Shown here: in pieces, positions 22,401 to 31,863 of the stretch
How positions within the stretch are numbered: the first letter of the stretch is position 1
How the letters are laid out: each line of letters begins with the position of its first letter
DNA from: Porites lobata
Lineage: Eukaryota > Cnidaria > Anthozoa > Scleractinia > Poritidae
DNA: 64,000 nucleotides
Direction of reading: 5' to 3'
Assembly (NCBI GenBank): GCA_942486035.1
Contig: CALNXK010000072.1
Location: 577,001-641,000, forward strand
Translations under genes and position numbers: made by a program
The notes under the pieces: generated by a model
What the model saw: only the letters and a program-made list of their open reading frames with translations
Told to the model about the DNA's origin: nothing
Databases searched by the model: none

Positions 22401-25400
22401 TCTACCTGGCAGCCATACAAGGACTTGTCTCATTGGCGGATATCAGGGCTGATACCGTTATCCCACGACTCACTCATGAGTTCGCCACTTGCAGAAAGGA
22501 TATGGCAGCTGAAGTCAAAGAAGGAAAAGAGAAAGGTTATTATTTACCAGGCAGTAAAGGTTAGTTTTCTGTTACTATATTCATTATCAGTTTTATCTTT
22601 AGTTATGACTATTCTTTTAATCTACTATGTAATAGCCTTCTGCAGAGAGCGTCTTAAATTTTGTTTCGTCAAGCATGGGAAAACTTGTGGATTTTCATTT
22701 GTTCGAGTTCTAGTGGTTCTTTAATTCATTTTATGGAAGCGGGTGTGGCCGACGGGTAATATCTCAAACTCCAGATGTGGAGGTCCGGGGTTCAAGTCTC
22801 GCCCGCCGCGTTGTTTCCTTAGACAGGGAACTTTACTCCACTTTGTCTGTCTTCACCCAGGTGTATAAATGGGTATGGGTGACATACTGCTGGGGGGTAA
22901 CCCCGCGATGGACTAGCATACCGTCCAGGGGGGAGTAGCAATACTCCTAGGCATGCTTCACGCTAAGGAAACCAGGATAAGCTGCGGCCGCGGTTTGCGG
23001 GGCCTTTGGCTCGTGTGCGCCTTCATCTTTTTACCTTTAATTCATTTCGTTTCGAGAAGCTTAAGGCTCTGTTCACGCCATACCGGATAGCTTTTGCGCC
23101 GGCGCGAAAACCATTTACCGGATAGGGATTCTGTTCACACATACGAACGGTGATTTTGGCGCGATTTCTGTAACGGAGCGAAGCTGCGCCGCGCGGATCT
23201 CTAAAGTTGAGTGACGTCACATATCGGATAGGTGTTCACACTACACTATACCGCACAGCTTTTCATGTCGGCACTGCGAAAAGCTCTCCGGTATAGTGTG
23301 AACATAGGGGGCCAAACAAACTGAGTAATTTCCTTGTCCACAAAACACCGTCTTTCCCTGTAAAAAAGTTAACAACAGATGGAGAGCGAAAGAAGTGGAC
23401 ACCTATAAAAATTTTTTTCGTTATTTTTTCAGCTGGAAACCACTGTCTGGTGAACTGTTTCTTTTAAATGAAAGAAGATTTGTTTAAGCCGAGCAAAGTC
23501 GCTTGTTAAAAGTCTTAGCTACATTCTTTTCGTAAGCTGATTCCCTGACATGTCATATAATCGCTGGCCTCTTCACACAACACGCTAAAACGAGTGCTAT
23601 TTCCTGATTATTTTCAGTTTCACATGTATCCAGCAGACCTCCCAGATCTCCAGAGTCCCGGATGAAGTTGGGAGAAGCACTTGTCAAGGCGACTAGAAAC
23701 TGTGGTGAGCTGGTCCCTAGATACTCCCAGCATCTTTTGTCAGCCTTATTGACCGGTGTGAAAGATCCCGAGCCCCTTGTACGGGCCAGCAGTGTTTCTA
23801 ATCTTGGTGATGTCTGTCAATTGTTGAGGTTCTCGCTGGGTTCAGTAGTAAATGAGGTTTGTAATTTACCATTAAAACGTTGTGGGTTGAATAAGTACAT
23901 AGCCGCATATATCAGTTCTTTTTTTTCTGGTTTTGGTGCCCTCTCGTTTGAGAAAAAAATCAAGGAATCAAGTGTTAGGTGTGGCTTTTATGTGCAGCGT
24001 TTGAGCTAAGCTATTGATGGGAGTAGGTTAGAGGCTCTCTATGGGCACGTACCAACGCCGATTCCGTCGCGTGGTTTCCATCAAATAGTCGGTTTTTTAA
24101 CGAAATCATCGCTTGCATATCAAGAATTGTTTTGTGTGGTAGCGCTGCTAGCGAGCTTGAGCAACAACGACGACGACGACGGAATCGAGAAAATCTGTGA
24201 TGTTCATGCATGTTCACTTTTTGGTAGATTACTTTGCTGTCATCGCCGCATAACTAACCTCTTCAACCTTGATCATAATGGGAATGCGAGTCTAAGAGCG
24301 TCGTTTCATCAATAGCAATCGTCGTAACGTCCATCTCGTCGGAAATACCCATACATAGTCTCCTGTTACCTTGACAACATAATGAAACATATTGTTCATT
24401 GCGGTATGCCGTGTATGGTTTGTGTCACGATAGTCACTTTATAGTCGATGGTGACTCACGTTTTGACCGCGTACTGCGGGTCTTTATCGGGGATTGTGTC
24501 AACCGTTCCTCGTGGGACTTTTCATATTAGCAACCCTGGTGTTACTTATGGTCCCTCTCAGCAAACTGACGCCATCGCTTGATATAATCCTGCAGAATGC
24601 GGTGGAAACTTTATTCACGATCAATAACGAAGTGACTTTCGTCAACGATAAGGAGGAAGGATTAGCGCGGTTGGTTCGTGCGCAGCCTTCTGTGCGGGAG
24701 GTCCCGAGTTCAATTCGCAGTGAGACCTCTAATCCTTCTTTCGACTTCTTTCCTTTCCGTGTAACTTTAAGTAGCTTTATAAATACCCGTAAAACGGAGC
24801 ACTGATGGAGAGAGAGAGGGATGGGGGGTGGGGGGATGGTTAAAAAGGGCGCTTGGTCGGCCTCAGGTTTGTTAGTTAGATGACTATAGATGACTATTTC
24901 GAACTACCGACGTAAAATAAGGACTTTCTAACCTTCCTTTGCCTTTATAACATACCCAATTTGTTGTAACAAGCTTTCTAAATTCTGATAAATTATTTGC
25001 TCCCTTCACCATGAGAACAATGCACTCATGAAAAAATTTTTCCTACTGTCTTGTAGATTTTTAGTTGTGTGTCTGCAGTTCTGAAAACAGACAAGTCTGC
25101 TGAAGTTAGGAGAGCTTCGGTACTTGTTATAACCTTGCTGTTGAGAGGACTCGGAAAGAATATCATGGAGGTGAGCCGGCCATGTCAGTTTTAGCTCTCC
25201 TTGTTTGAAGAGAACACTAATAAGCATGATAACTAAAGGGTTCCCTTTGGGGGACGACGTTCTGTATGCGTGCAATTTGCAGCAGTTTAGAATATACTGT
25301 ACTGGGAGCAGTCGGTCAATTTGTATGGGCGATGTCACGAGAATATTGCTGTTTTAAGTCAATTCCTTATTTAAAATAGTGACTTAGTGCCTTTACACAA

Positions 25401-26441
25401 ACAAAAAATGTTCCTGTAGCTAGAGTCATGAAGAAGAGATCAAACAAATGTCATTGCACAGCACTAACCACAATACTTTTTTGGTGAATTTTTCAGGCAT
25501 ATCATTACGTTTTAAAAAAATTGACCCAATGTTTTCAAGTTTCAATCCTTGTCTGTTGTTGCCATCCGTTGCAATAGACGACAGGAAACAGTTTCAATGC
25601 CTAAATATAGCCTCACATGTAAATAACAAAACTGGACAATTTTTTTTTGGAATTCAATAAAATTAATGCGAAGACACGCTTTAGCTTTTTAAAAAGATGG
25701 AAAATAGCGTGACATTTAGCTCCTTGAAAGTTTGGTTGACGTTTTCATTAGCAGCGGCTTTCGCAAATATGATTCAGTTTCCGTAAATACGGTAGGCTAG
25801 TGACCGTCACCGTCTGTCAACTTATTTACTGTATGTATTCGATTAAGCGTCCGACCTCGCCCCGTCCGTAGCGTCCTGCACGCAGACGTTCTTAGGGCTT
25901 CGTTCTTAGGACGGAACGCGTCACGAAGTCCTATTAACCGTAAATTAGCAACGATTAATTAGCCGTAATAGGATCCTCTTACTAATTATTCCCTTGAAAG
26001 TTTCTTAGGGCTGGGTTGTTCAAAGCTGGATTAGTGCGAAATTTGTACTCAGATTTGAAAGGTAAAAAAGCAAATTCAGTTTAATTCTTTTTGTCTACAA
26101 TATGATGATTGGATGATCTTAAAAGTATTGAGAAAATTACCCCAGGAAAACCCGGATAAAAATTCAATCTCAGGTTGGCGCTAATCGGCCTTCGGCTTGT
26201 ACGTATCTTTTAGATTTGATTGTAGAGGGACTCAAACGGTTAACTCTTTGTTGTTGCCTTTTAGGTTCTCAGTTCAATACTAAAGGAGGTTTACCAGTTA
26301 TTAAAGCTTGTAGAGGCAGTAGATACAGACATTGTAACTCGAACCCATGCACAAGTTGCATTGGGAGAACTGAACTCCATCACAAGAGAGTATCTATTTC
26401 CTGAACAGACTTTTACTAAGCGCATTCAAGTGTTACCATGA
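6894..26441 (+). CDS. TANGO6: TANGO6 (transport and Golgi organization 6 homologue), 12 exons
   Basis: Joined exons: 6894-8211, 9344-9456, 15153-15318, 16908-16972, 17302-17408, 18823-19277, 21031-21260, 21894-22110, 22200-22559, 23618-23856, 25057-25170, 26265-26441. They total 3,561 nt, 1,186 residues plus stop, close to the roughly 1,100 residues usual in vertebrates; the excess lies in a poorly conserved, hydrophilic exon 1. Recognisable blocks are SERLMKPNGVKAVL (exon 1), CFTRRGVSHLR (5), the RTP1_C1-like SLLRRRDPKAME...IYLAAIQGL (9), VRASSVSNLGDVCQ (10), and the RTP1_C2-like end REYLFPEQ with terminal IQVLP (12). TANGO6 is an ARM/HEAT-like protein related to yeast Rtp1, which acts in RNA polymerase II assembly or import; in animals it is linked to secretory-pathway organisation. 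The start at 6894 was chosen over an in-frame ATG at 6765 because it has a strong context (aagATGg) and the family's N-terminal helix follows at once. Confidence 0.93.
8774..9300. mobile_element. MITE with ~50-bp terminal inverted repeats (TANGO6 intron 1)
   Basis: The left end CACATAGACCTTATGACGG...GGTAGGCAACC is repeated in inverted form at 9245-9300 (GGTTGCCTACCCATCAAGATGG...). The arms match over about 50 bases with a handful of differences. The 430-bp interior is AT-rich and non-coding. Confidence 0.75.
9344..9456 (+). CDS. TANGO6: TANGO6 exon 2
   Basis: Acceptor AATTTCAG, donor TCACAG|GTGAGG. It encodes DWQKCDVIAKVIANCP, matching the conserved family block in which a Cys-Asp pair is followed by AKILASCP. 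It completes the split Gly codon of exon 1 and ends in phase 0. Confidence 0.9.
9505..10495. repeat. Probable repeat unit ending in a foldback (TANGO6 intron 2)
   Basis: From about 9505 to 9600 there are short inverted AT-rich motifs (ATGGTATATGAGC/TATACCATGC). The right part carries the strong palindrome at 10387-10493. No coding frame is convincing. The boundaries and the idea that both parts belong to one element are inference. Confidence 0.3.
10387..10493. repeat. Inverted repeat, ~48-bp arms
   Basis: The left arm ACAATTATTCCACTCGCGC...GGATATGAGATGAT returns inverted as ATCATCTCATATCC...CGTGGAATAATTGT, with a central AGCCAACTCGGCGCC spacer region that also pairs in part. It is a hairpin-forming sub-terminal module of a DNA-type repeat. 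Confidence 0.8.
11151..11646. mobile_element. pogo/Tc1-mariner-like MITE with TA target duplication
   Basis: The ends are CAGTGAAACCTCTATTAAG and its inverse ...CTTAATAGAGGTTTCACTG, flanked on both sides by TA. The words TTAAGCGGACAC recur inside near both ends. CAGT-type ends plus a TA duplication fit Tc1/mariner or pogo elements; no transposase is present. It splits the left arm of the Penelope element. Confidence 0.8.
13255..13865 (+). mobile_element. 5'-truncated LINE 3' end (CR1/L2-like)
   Basis: The plus strand encodes a typical non-LTR C-terminal segment: ASFITGRYVNSVDTILKL, LLPMRGQHDWHLHE, and NTFRDCESKLFNSLP, followed by an AT-rich tail with ATTATT repeats. It interrupts the right inverted arm of the Penelope element, so it inserted later. 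Only the C-terminal part remains. Confidence 0.7.
15153..15318 (+). CDS. TANGO6: TANGO6 exon 3
   Basis: Acceptor TCAACAG, donor TTGAAG|GTACC. It encodes LFIRAASSIIREMLAQYPEL and the following YILSLILEPL, the conserved ARM-like helix pair. It enters in phase 0 and leaves one base. Confidence 0.9.
15698..15952 (+). pseudogene. Fragment of a RecQ-like DNA helicase
   Basis: The plus strand reads FGIRELKPYQKEALVQFLQ, the start of a RecQ helicase domain, then changes frame into IYQALPFVFNSIFETAGHV, a run of valines, and CIKDQVHKQANLGILTAS, the region after motif I of the same family. The Walker A loop between them has been lost and a frameshift joins the parts. It lies in TANGO6 intron 3 and cannot encode a helicase. 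RecQ-like genes are amplified in some cnidarians, and this is probably a copied relic. Confidence 0.65.
15960..16080. repeat. Minisatellite of AAGTCCTTGAAAAGTCCTT units
   Basis: About three to four imperfect copies of a unit of about 31-40 bp (GTCCTTGAAAAGTCCTTGAA with ATTTCTGTGC spacers) follow each other directly downstream of the helicase fragment. Confidence 0.75.
16908..16972 (+). CDS. TANGO6: TANGO6 exon 4
   Basis: A short 65-base exon. Acceptor TATACTTAG, donor CACAAG|GTACTA. It encodes DVSVLFVDEFAVMRCVEDIHK; the last residues match the family's CIEDLHK block. Confidence 0.88.
17302..17408 (+). CDS. TANGO6: TANGO6 exon 5
   Basis: Acceptor TCTCTTAG, donor CATCTTAG|GTAAGC. It encodes VFVVGSHFSGLKFLSAVVHP and then FELFCFTRRGVSHLR, a strongly conserved TANGO6 block. 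The final Arg codon is split 2+1. Confidence 0.92.
17409..18822. other. TANGO6: TANGO6 intron 5
   Basis: 1.4 kb of AT-rich intron. No exon, RNA gene or bounded repeat was recognised. Confidence 0.5.
18823..19277 (+). CDS. TANGO6: TANGO6 exon 6
   Basis: Acceptor TTATTTCAG, donor ACACAAG|GTAAGA. It encodes SALREILVHMLKHAESCTALRM at its start, a variable acidic stretch, and the LCIVELLSALKKDSLAGDFF helix region. It enters after two codon bases and leaves one. Confidence 0.92.
19768..20388. mobile_element. TTAA-flanked MITE, piggyBac-like (TANGO6 intron 6)
   Basis: The element begins CCCATTTGCTCC and ends GGGGCAAATGGG, and both ends are flanked by TTAA. TTAA target sites with CCC/GGG termini are the piggyBac signature. 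The 621-bp body is non-coding apart from a Lys-rich minus-strand frame with no recognisable transposase motif. Confidence 0.75.
21031..21260 (+). CDS. TANGO6: TANGO6 exon 7
   Basis: Acceptor TTTTTGCAG, donor CTGAG|GTAATC. It encodes QQSLLILHLVALMCEKLG and TLTMSLGMLSALLGG helices. Phase 1 in, phase 0 out. Confidence 0.9.
21261..21893. other. TANGO6: TANGO6 intron 7
   Basis: AT-rich intron with no repeat or RNA feature that could be bounded. Confidence 0.5.
21894..22110 (+). CDS. TANGO6: TANGO6 exon 8
   Basis: Acceptor ATTTCAG, donor TTGAAG|GTATTG. It encodes LFEDLLPLLEKLCEEHP and VQDMASDLRITIATHGAVW, with the ARM-like pattern and the ATHGAV block expected here. Confidence 0.92.
22200..22559 (+). 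CDS. TANGO6: TANGO6 exon 9 (RTP1_C1-like domain)
   Basis: Acceptor TATTTTCAG, donor GTAAAG|GTTAGT. It holds the best conserved domain: LVPVRGHAMIKLASLLRRRD, then LLKIFLEQLSHDDSYIYLAA and IQGLVSLADI, corresponding to the RTP1 C-terminal domain 1 (residues about 905-965). Confidence 0.94.
22739..23022 (+). mobile_element. tRNA-derived SINE with a conserved central domain (TANGO6 intron 9)
   Basis: The 5' head looks like a tRNA: GCGGGTGTGGCCGACGGGTAA (A box) and GGTCCGGGGTTCAAGTCTC (B box), with ends that almost pair as an acceptor stem. The body carries GTAACCCCGCGATGGACTAG and GGGGGGAGTAGCAATACTCC, then AAACCAGGATAAGCTGCGGC. This body resembles a domain known to be shared by SINEs of distant animals (from memory, of the Nin-DC kind; the name is not verified). 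Confidence 0.75.
23065..23313. mobile_element. MITE with ~30-bp inverted ends (TANGO6 intron 9)
   Basis: The left end GGCTCTGTTCACGCCATACC and the right end, read in reverse, GGCCCCCTATGTTCACACTATACC share GTTCAC-CATACCGG-AGCTTTT. The GTTCACAC and ACCGGATA words also recur inside. Superfamily not assigned. Confidence 0.65.
23618..23856 (+). CDS. TANGO6: TANGO6 exon 10
   Basis: Acceptor ATTTTCAG, donor AATGAG|GTTTGT. It encodes MKLGEALVKATRNCGELVPR and TGVKDPEPLVRASSVSNLGD, then VCQLLRFSLGSVVNE, a family hallmark. Confidence 0.93.
24650..24830 (+). mobile_element. tRNA-like SINE (TANGO6 intron 10)
   Basis: An A-box-like TTAGCGCGGTTGGTTCGTGCG is followed about 30 bases later by a B-box-like GGTCCCGAGTTCAATTC. 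Stems do not form a complete cloverleaf, and a non-tRNA body with TTC-rich sequence follows, so a SINE fits better than a gene. The 3' boundary is approximate. Confidence 0.55.
25057..25170 (+). CDS. TANGO6: TANGO6 exon 11
   Basis: Acceptor GTCTTGTAG, donor ATGGAG|GTGAGC. It encodes SAEVRRASVLVITLLLRGLG, the V(R)RAA/S..V..LL(L)RGL block before the C-terminus. Phase 0 at both ends. Confidence 0.93.
26008..26195. mobile_element. Short MITE (TANGO6 intron 11)
   Basis: GGTTGTTCAAAGCTGGATTAGTGC at the left and GGTTGGCGCTAATCGGCCTT at the right form imperfect inverted ends around a 130-bp AT-rich interior. A similar GTTCAAACGTTGGATAACGC word sits at about 42025 in TET intron 10. Confidence 0.45.
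26265..26441 (+). CDS. TANGO6: TANGO6 exon 12 and stop
   Basis: Acceptor CCTTTTAG. It encodes VYQLLKLVEAVDTDIVTRTH, AQVALGELNSITREYLFP and the terminal RIQVLP, like the vertebrate ending in VLP. This is the RTP1_C2-like tail; the stop is TGA. Confidence 0.94.
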   Translation, partial: VLSSILKEVYQLLKLVEAVDTDIVTRTHAQVALGELNSITREYLFPEQTFTKRIQVLP

Positions 26442-26762
26442 CTACAAATTCCTCGCCTTAGTTAACGGCGTCCACGAAAAATCTCAAATGTAAGCTTTTG
26501 AAAAGTGATTTAAAAGAGGTACTGTGGTTTCCTTAGCTCAGTCCTTTATTGAAACAAAAAGAGAGTTTTAAAAATTCATTATTCATTGCTGTTGTCGTGT
26601 GGAAAGGCTCTTTATGGCCAATTTGCCTGAGGGTGAGCCATCTAACCCGAACGCTACAGTTACCTTCCGCTTATGTAAAAGTCCACACAGCCTTCACCTT
26701 TATTCACCTTTATTCAAAAATTTATAGTCCTGCAACGGGGTTACCATCACGCAAGACGCCTA

Positions 26763-26768
26763 AATAAA
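26763..26768 (+). promoter_or_regulatory. Polyadenylation signal AATAAA
   Basis: A canonical AATAAA about 320 bases after the TANGO6 stop, a plausible 3' UTR end. Confidence 0.45.
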
Positions 26769-26829
26769 GTGAATAAGATTAAAAGTAATGACGTTAAAAA
26801 AGAAAAAAAAAATTCTATAAAAGATAAAA

Positions 26830-27200
26830 TGGATAAAAAAAATAATAATAATAATAATAATTGAAATAATTAATTTCACAGCGTCAATCATTATTCAATA
26901 TTAAAATTCATCAGTGACTAAAATACTCAAATAAGACTTTTTGAAACGATCTGCGGACTTGATGTTAACAATTTCGCTTGGCAACGCATTCCAGTCGTTG
27001 ACAGTTCTACAAAAATAACTATTCTTATAAGTCTCAGTATTTGGCAGCAGTTCAATAAACTTGTTTTGGCTAGAGTTCTTTAAATGTCTTCTGCGCTTCG
27101 TAACATAGTCTGGGAAGGCCAGGCCGCCATCACCATGAATTGCTTTGTGGAACAAGGTTAACCGCGAGATTGTTCTTCTATCCAGGTTTTTGATTATTAA
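26830..27200 (-). mobile_element. LINE 3'-end remnant
   Basis: The minus strand at 26901-27155 encodes the usual C-terminus of CR1-like LINEs: FCRTVNDWNALPSEIVN and ADRFKKSYLS. The 3' side ends in an AAT microsatellite (26840-26862), typical of such tails. The 5' part is absent. Confidence 0.75.
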
Positions 27201-27992
27201 ATTGTGTTAAAGGAACATACGTGGACTGCAATGACTACGTAGCCGTGCAGGGCAACAGGCTCGATATTATTTTTACGACGTAACTCCAGTAGCTGGGCGA
27301 GTTGACGATATCCGGTGGGTTATCATTGATTATAGCGTTTTAATCGGATTGTATTTCTATTCTAACAAGAGGACCGACGAAAGCCAAGAGCTATGAGTTA
27401 CTAAAATATAGAAATTCTCGTTTGTCACGAAAAACTCCAATTTTTGTCCGTTTTGCAGTTGCTTTCTTTTCTTCGTATTTAAGCCCCCTACTTCAAATTT
27501 TAGTGCAAAACGTTTTATGGCCGTTTTACGGTTTTTTTTGGCGTCCATACATTACAGTGTAATATTCTTCTTGTTGCTTGTTTGTTTATCGATTCAACAA
27601 GACTGTGGTTTAAAGCGTTAATGAAATGCGTCTTGATCTTTGTTTAATATAGAATTGATAACTTGTTCAGACCGTTTTATCTTGCGGTATCAGATAGCTT
27701 TTGTTATAGATGTCTTGACAATTTCCTTTGGACCTTCCCCAGCCCCTTAAATAAATTGGTTCGGGCACTGAAAGACTCGTAATCTTTTGACCACGATTGT
27801 AGCAATTGTTATGTATGCTGTAAAACCCCATTTCAAGTATTACCATCTTCTTTGGTGTAAGAGGTTAAAACCATCAGCAAAATTGAAAATAAAGAGTCTT
27901 AGCGAATAATCGTACAAGATTAGCATTATTTCACACCAGAGCCTCAATTGCCAAATAACCAAAAGAAATACCTGTGTCTACAAATATTTTAA

Positions 27993-28410
27993 GACGGAAT
28001 CCACCAGGAAATTGAGTAATTTTAATTTTCAATGTAAAAAAACCTTGTACCAGAATAATTTAAAGCGTATTGCATTCTTTTTTAAACTTTTCAAGATGTA
28101 ATTAGTCATCTGTAATAACACCAAAGAAAACTTCTTATGGGAGCCCGAGAAAACGAATGTCAAATTTCACAAAATAGCATCTTTCACATGACATTTTCAG
28201 AATTTTACCTGTGTTTTCACAATTCATGTGAAATTTGACGTTTATTTTATCGGGGTCCCTTGAGAATTAGTCTTTGGTGTTGCTACAGATAAATTATATC
28301 TATAGCCCTTGAAAAATGTAAAAAAGAGTGCGGTACTGTTTAAATTATTCTGGTACAAGGGTTTTGTCCACTGAAAGTTGAAATTAGTCAATTTCCTGAT
28401 GGATTCTGTC
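27993..28410. mobile_element. TTAA-flanked MITE with ~75-bp inverted repeats
   Basis: The left end is GACGGAATCCACCAGGAAATTG; the right end inverted is GACAGAATCCATCAGGAAATTG. Similarity runs about 75 bases, to CTTGTACCAGAATAATTTAAA. TTAA sits on both sides. A second internal palindrome (GTCAAATTTCACA/TGTGAAATTTGAC) adds to the hairpin. TTAA sites suggest a piggyBac- or Kolobok-mobilised element. Confidence 0.85.
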
Positions 28411-30176
28411 TTAATATCATTCTAACAGACGCAATGGTCGTCGCCTAGTAACTGCGAATAAATCTACGTATAAACAAACTCAGAATCCGCTCCTTAAAAA
28501 ATTATTTCGAAGTGTCAATGGCGTTGTTTGTGAATTGAAGTGTGTTGCTGAGGACTCATTTCCCCCTGCCTGTCTCCTTTCCTGCCGCTCCTCCATGTCA
28601 CGCCCTGTTAAGAGAACCTACAGGACCTCATTAAACGTAAAACTGGAGAATAAATTGAAGTACATTCTGAGCAAGTCCTTATTCCCTGCTAAAAGTGTAG
28701 GGCATCAAACATAGTGGGAGGATCCCAGTTCCTAAAAAGAATTCTTCGGAAGGGGAACTCCTCCCTCACCTCAAACGCGATAAAGAGAAAAAGAAACCCC
28801 CAGACAGGGAAAAGAAATTCCAGAACGAGTTTCGATTCTTCCCCCCTGGGACTTCTAATGATCCAGTGCTAAGGAGAGAACTGAGACACCATCATCGATC
28901 TAACTATGCACCATGTACTTTCCGATCGATCATGCTTGAAAGACAGAGTGCACATGGAGGAAATCACTGTAGTGGTTACTCTCTTATATACAGCATTTAC
29001 ATTGTTAAAAGGCTCCACTGAGTCGCGGCTTACAACTGAAGGCCCGGCATCCTTCCTTTACAAGTATCGTGAAATGTTATATGGGTTTAGCGAAGAATAA
29101 GTTCTGTGGTCATTGAACAACATTTAAAGCACCACTTTATCTTAAGACGAAAAGTTTTGTTTCGTTAGGACCGATGACTATTTGAAATTCTCTTATTTTC
29201 TGTGGTCATAGGGTCGTAACTTACAAACGCTTTCCCGCGACGCGCGATACCATTGCAATATTGTTCTATAATATAGGACGGAAGTGATTAAAGTAATTAC
29301 TTAAAACACGTCAGACCTTTTTCTGTAATCCTTTTATATTTTTTCACTTTCGCTATCCTTGAAATTAAGCTTAAAGGATCAGTGTGATGTTAACCTTATC
29401 AGACATCCTGGGTAGATTACATCCAACACTGGCGGTATCGGCCTTCTCAGGAGAACTTCCTTTTGTTCTTATGCTCAGCTCAAGTGAAGATCACTGTTTT
29501 GTTAATTATGAGGGGCTACGTAACACCTTATTTTAATCTTACTATTTTTACAGATTTTTTTTAATACTCGATTAAGTAATATTGATAGTTTCTAACAATA
29601 GCAAAAGAATACAAGTTCCGACTATAATTTTACTAAATAAAGTTCTTTTTTCGTTGTTTTTGTTGTTGTTGTTTTACTTTTCTTCCTCAGCTTCTGTCAC
29701 TCTCTGGATCATCCTCTGCATTTCTAAGTCTCCCCAAATCACTGTTGTTCAATTATCAAACTTTTCCGTGGTTAGTGTCAACCGGCTTCTTTTGTGGTAT
29801 TGTGTCAGGGCTCGTCTAGTGACTTTCACTTTAACAATAATATTCCTCCCCGCGGAAAACAGAGTCGATTGTAGGCGTCTTAAATATAGGTTCCGCTGTC
29901 GCAAATGGCAAATGCATAGCATAATGTCTCCGCGAATTCTCTTCCGTGGTAGATGTGATCTCTTCCTAAGTCATACAAATTTATAGCTTGTATTGAAGAC
30001 ATTAAAGAAGTAAGAAAATCGTAATTAAATACTCACAAATAACAACAACGGCCATGTTTGCGAAGGAAGTACGCGTGAAATTAAATCAGGAGAAATTCAA
30101 CTAAAAGTAACAGTAAAAGGGCGAAAAGAGAAAAAAAACTTCCCTCTCGCCAGTCTATAAAAGCATAATTCTACTG

Positions 30177-30365
30177 CAGTGGAACCTAGCCTTACGCCTG
30201 ACCACCCTGTCCTGGTACTACCATCTCGTTTGTCTGTTAGTTATTACGACCATATTGTTTCGACCCTGATCACTGAGCCATTTTATTGTTTTAAGACCCA
30301 GTTAAGGCGACCACCTCGTTAGTACGACCAGGATTTTATGGCAAAACGTTAACGAGGTTCCACTG
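30177..30365. mobile_element. pogo-like MITE
   Basis: CAGTGGAACCTAGCCTTACG at the left and ...CGAGGTTCCACTG at the right are inverted partners, with TA after the right end. The ends resemble those of the element at 11151. Internal words such as ACGACCA repeat. Confidence 0.65.
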
Positions 30366-31863
30366 TAGTATAAATCAAGCCGTCAGTATTGTGTTACATA
30401 GCGTATTAGTCAACTATTCAACCACTGTACAAACAGGGTTCAGGAGAGTAATTTTTGAGCCCCGGTTGATCAAACATTTTCGTCCAATATTGTATTTGTC
30501 ATGCACTAAGAAAGGGTGGCTACACGATCAAACATTTGTTTGTAATCGGCAAAATTTTGGATCAAAATATTTAAGTACTGTTTAAATACTATCAGGAGTG
30601 TATTATCTGGTTTAAAAACTCGAGGGGAAGCCGCGAAAATATTTGAGAAAACGTTGAAAAAATGAAATTCTTTTCATTTTCTGAGAGCAGTCTGCTGACT
30701 TAAGGGCGCAGTCCGGTTAAAAGCATTATTTTTCGTTGATTTCTACCCTTTTTCTTAAATGTTTAGCCAAGACTTCATTCAATCAAAAAATGACTCGATT
30801 AAGTTACAGTTCGTAATTCAATAATTGTTTGAGAATTTTGGATGATTTTTGGAATGCTTTTAATGTATAAAATTAGGAATTAGGTGGGGGGTGGGGGGGG
30901 GGTGGAGATGTTTAAAATTTTGGAAAAATTGGAAAATATTGGATTTGGGGGTTATTAAGAATTAAACTATGAAGTGAATAATTAGTACACTATTAGAACC
31001 GGTCATGTCTATATTTCCTTTCCAAATCAACATCATTTCCCCAAAAAACGGCCAGAATGCGCCCTTAAGCAGTTGCAATTTCCTTTTTTCCAGGCTCCAA
31101 GAGCCAACGCACAACTGGCCGAGTCGGCAGCTCGAGAACTCATTTTCCCGAGAAAATGTTTGATCGCTTTGCCGGGGCTTTGGTGCCTTCTCGCTTCCTT
31201 GGTTCTTCGATTATTAGCTAGGATCTTATGACCCACCACTCACTTCCTTTATTTATATATATATATATTTATATATTTATTTATTGATCTTTGTGAAACG
31301 GTCGGAAACTGGACTGGTACAAAATGGTAAAACCAAGCAATAGGCCTAAGCGTAGATACAAGAAAGTAAGAAAATCAAAAAATCTAACCGTCCTTTCAAA
31401 CAACAGAGCTTTGAAATCAAGTGACGTTTAAGTCTCAGATGAAAGGAATGAAAGAACAAAGAAAAGAGTTGTAGTAATAAAGGTAAGAACTTCTACTGGG
31501 TGCTGACTAAAGCGCATGCAAGTGAACGATACGATATATACTATCACATACGTACTTACATACGATCATGATTGCACTTTCACTGCCGTGTAGTAAAATT
31601 CTAAGTGTAGTAGACAAAAGTCATCTGACTTCATGGTTAACTGAGCCAAAATAAAGTAAACTAAACAAGCTATGTGGAACTAAGGCTGACGAGTCTCTCA
31701 GAGTACCTTATGTTGGTAATTTAGAAGGGCATCACCGAGACTGATGCCACCCTAACGGAAGGGAAACTTCTGGCGTATATCCTCTTACCTGGCTGACTTA
31801 TGGTTGGTAAAGTTTCAGCATTTGTAAGCATTTATAACTTATGCTTAAATGAACGATCAAAAA

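Noticed and set aside
24650..24760. tRNA gene
   Set aside because: A and B boxes are present but acceptor and anticodon stems do not pair properly, and a SINE-like body follows.
29582..29986. 134-codon open frame between TANGO6 and TET
   Set aside because: Composition looks like translated AT-rich non-coding DNA (runs of Leu, Phe and Ile) and no motif is recognisable.
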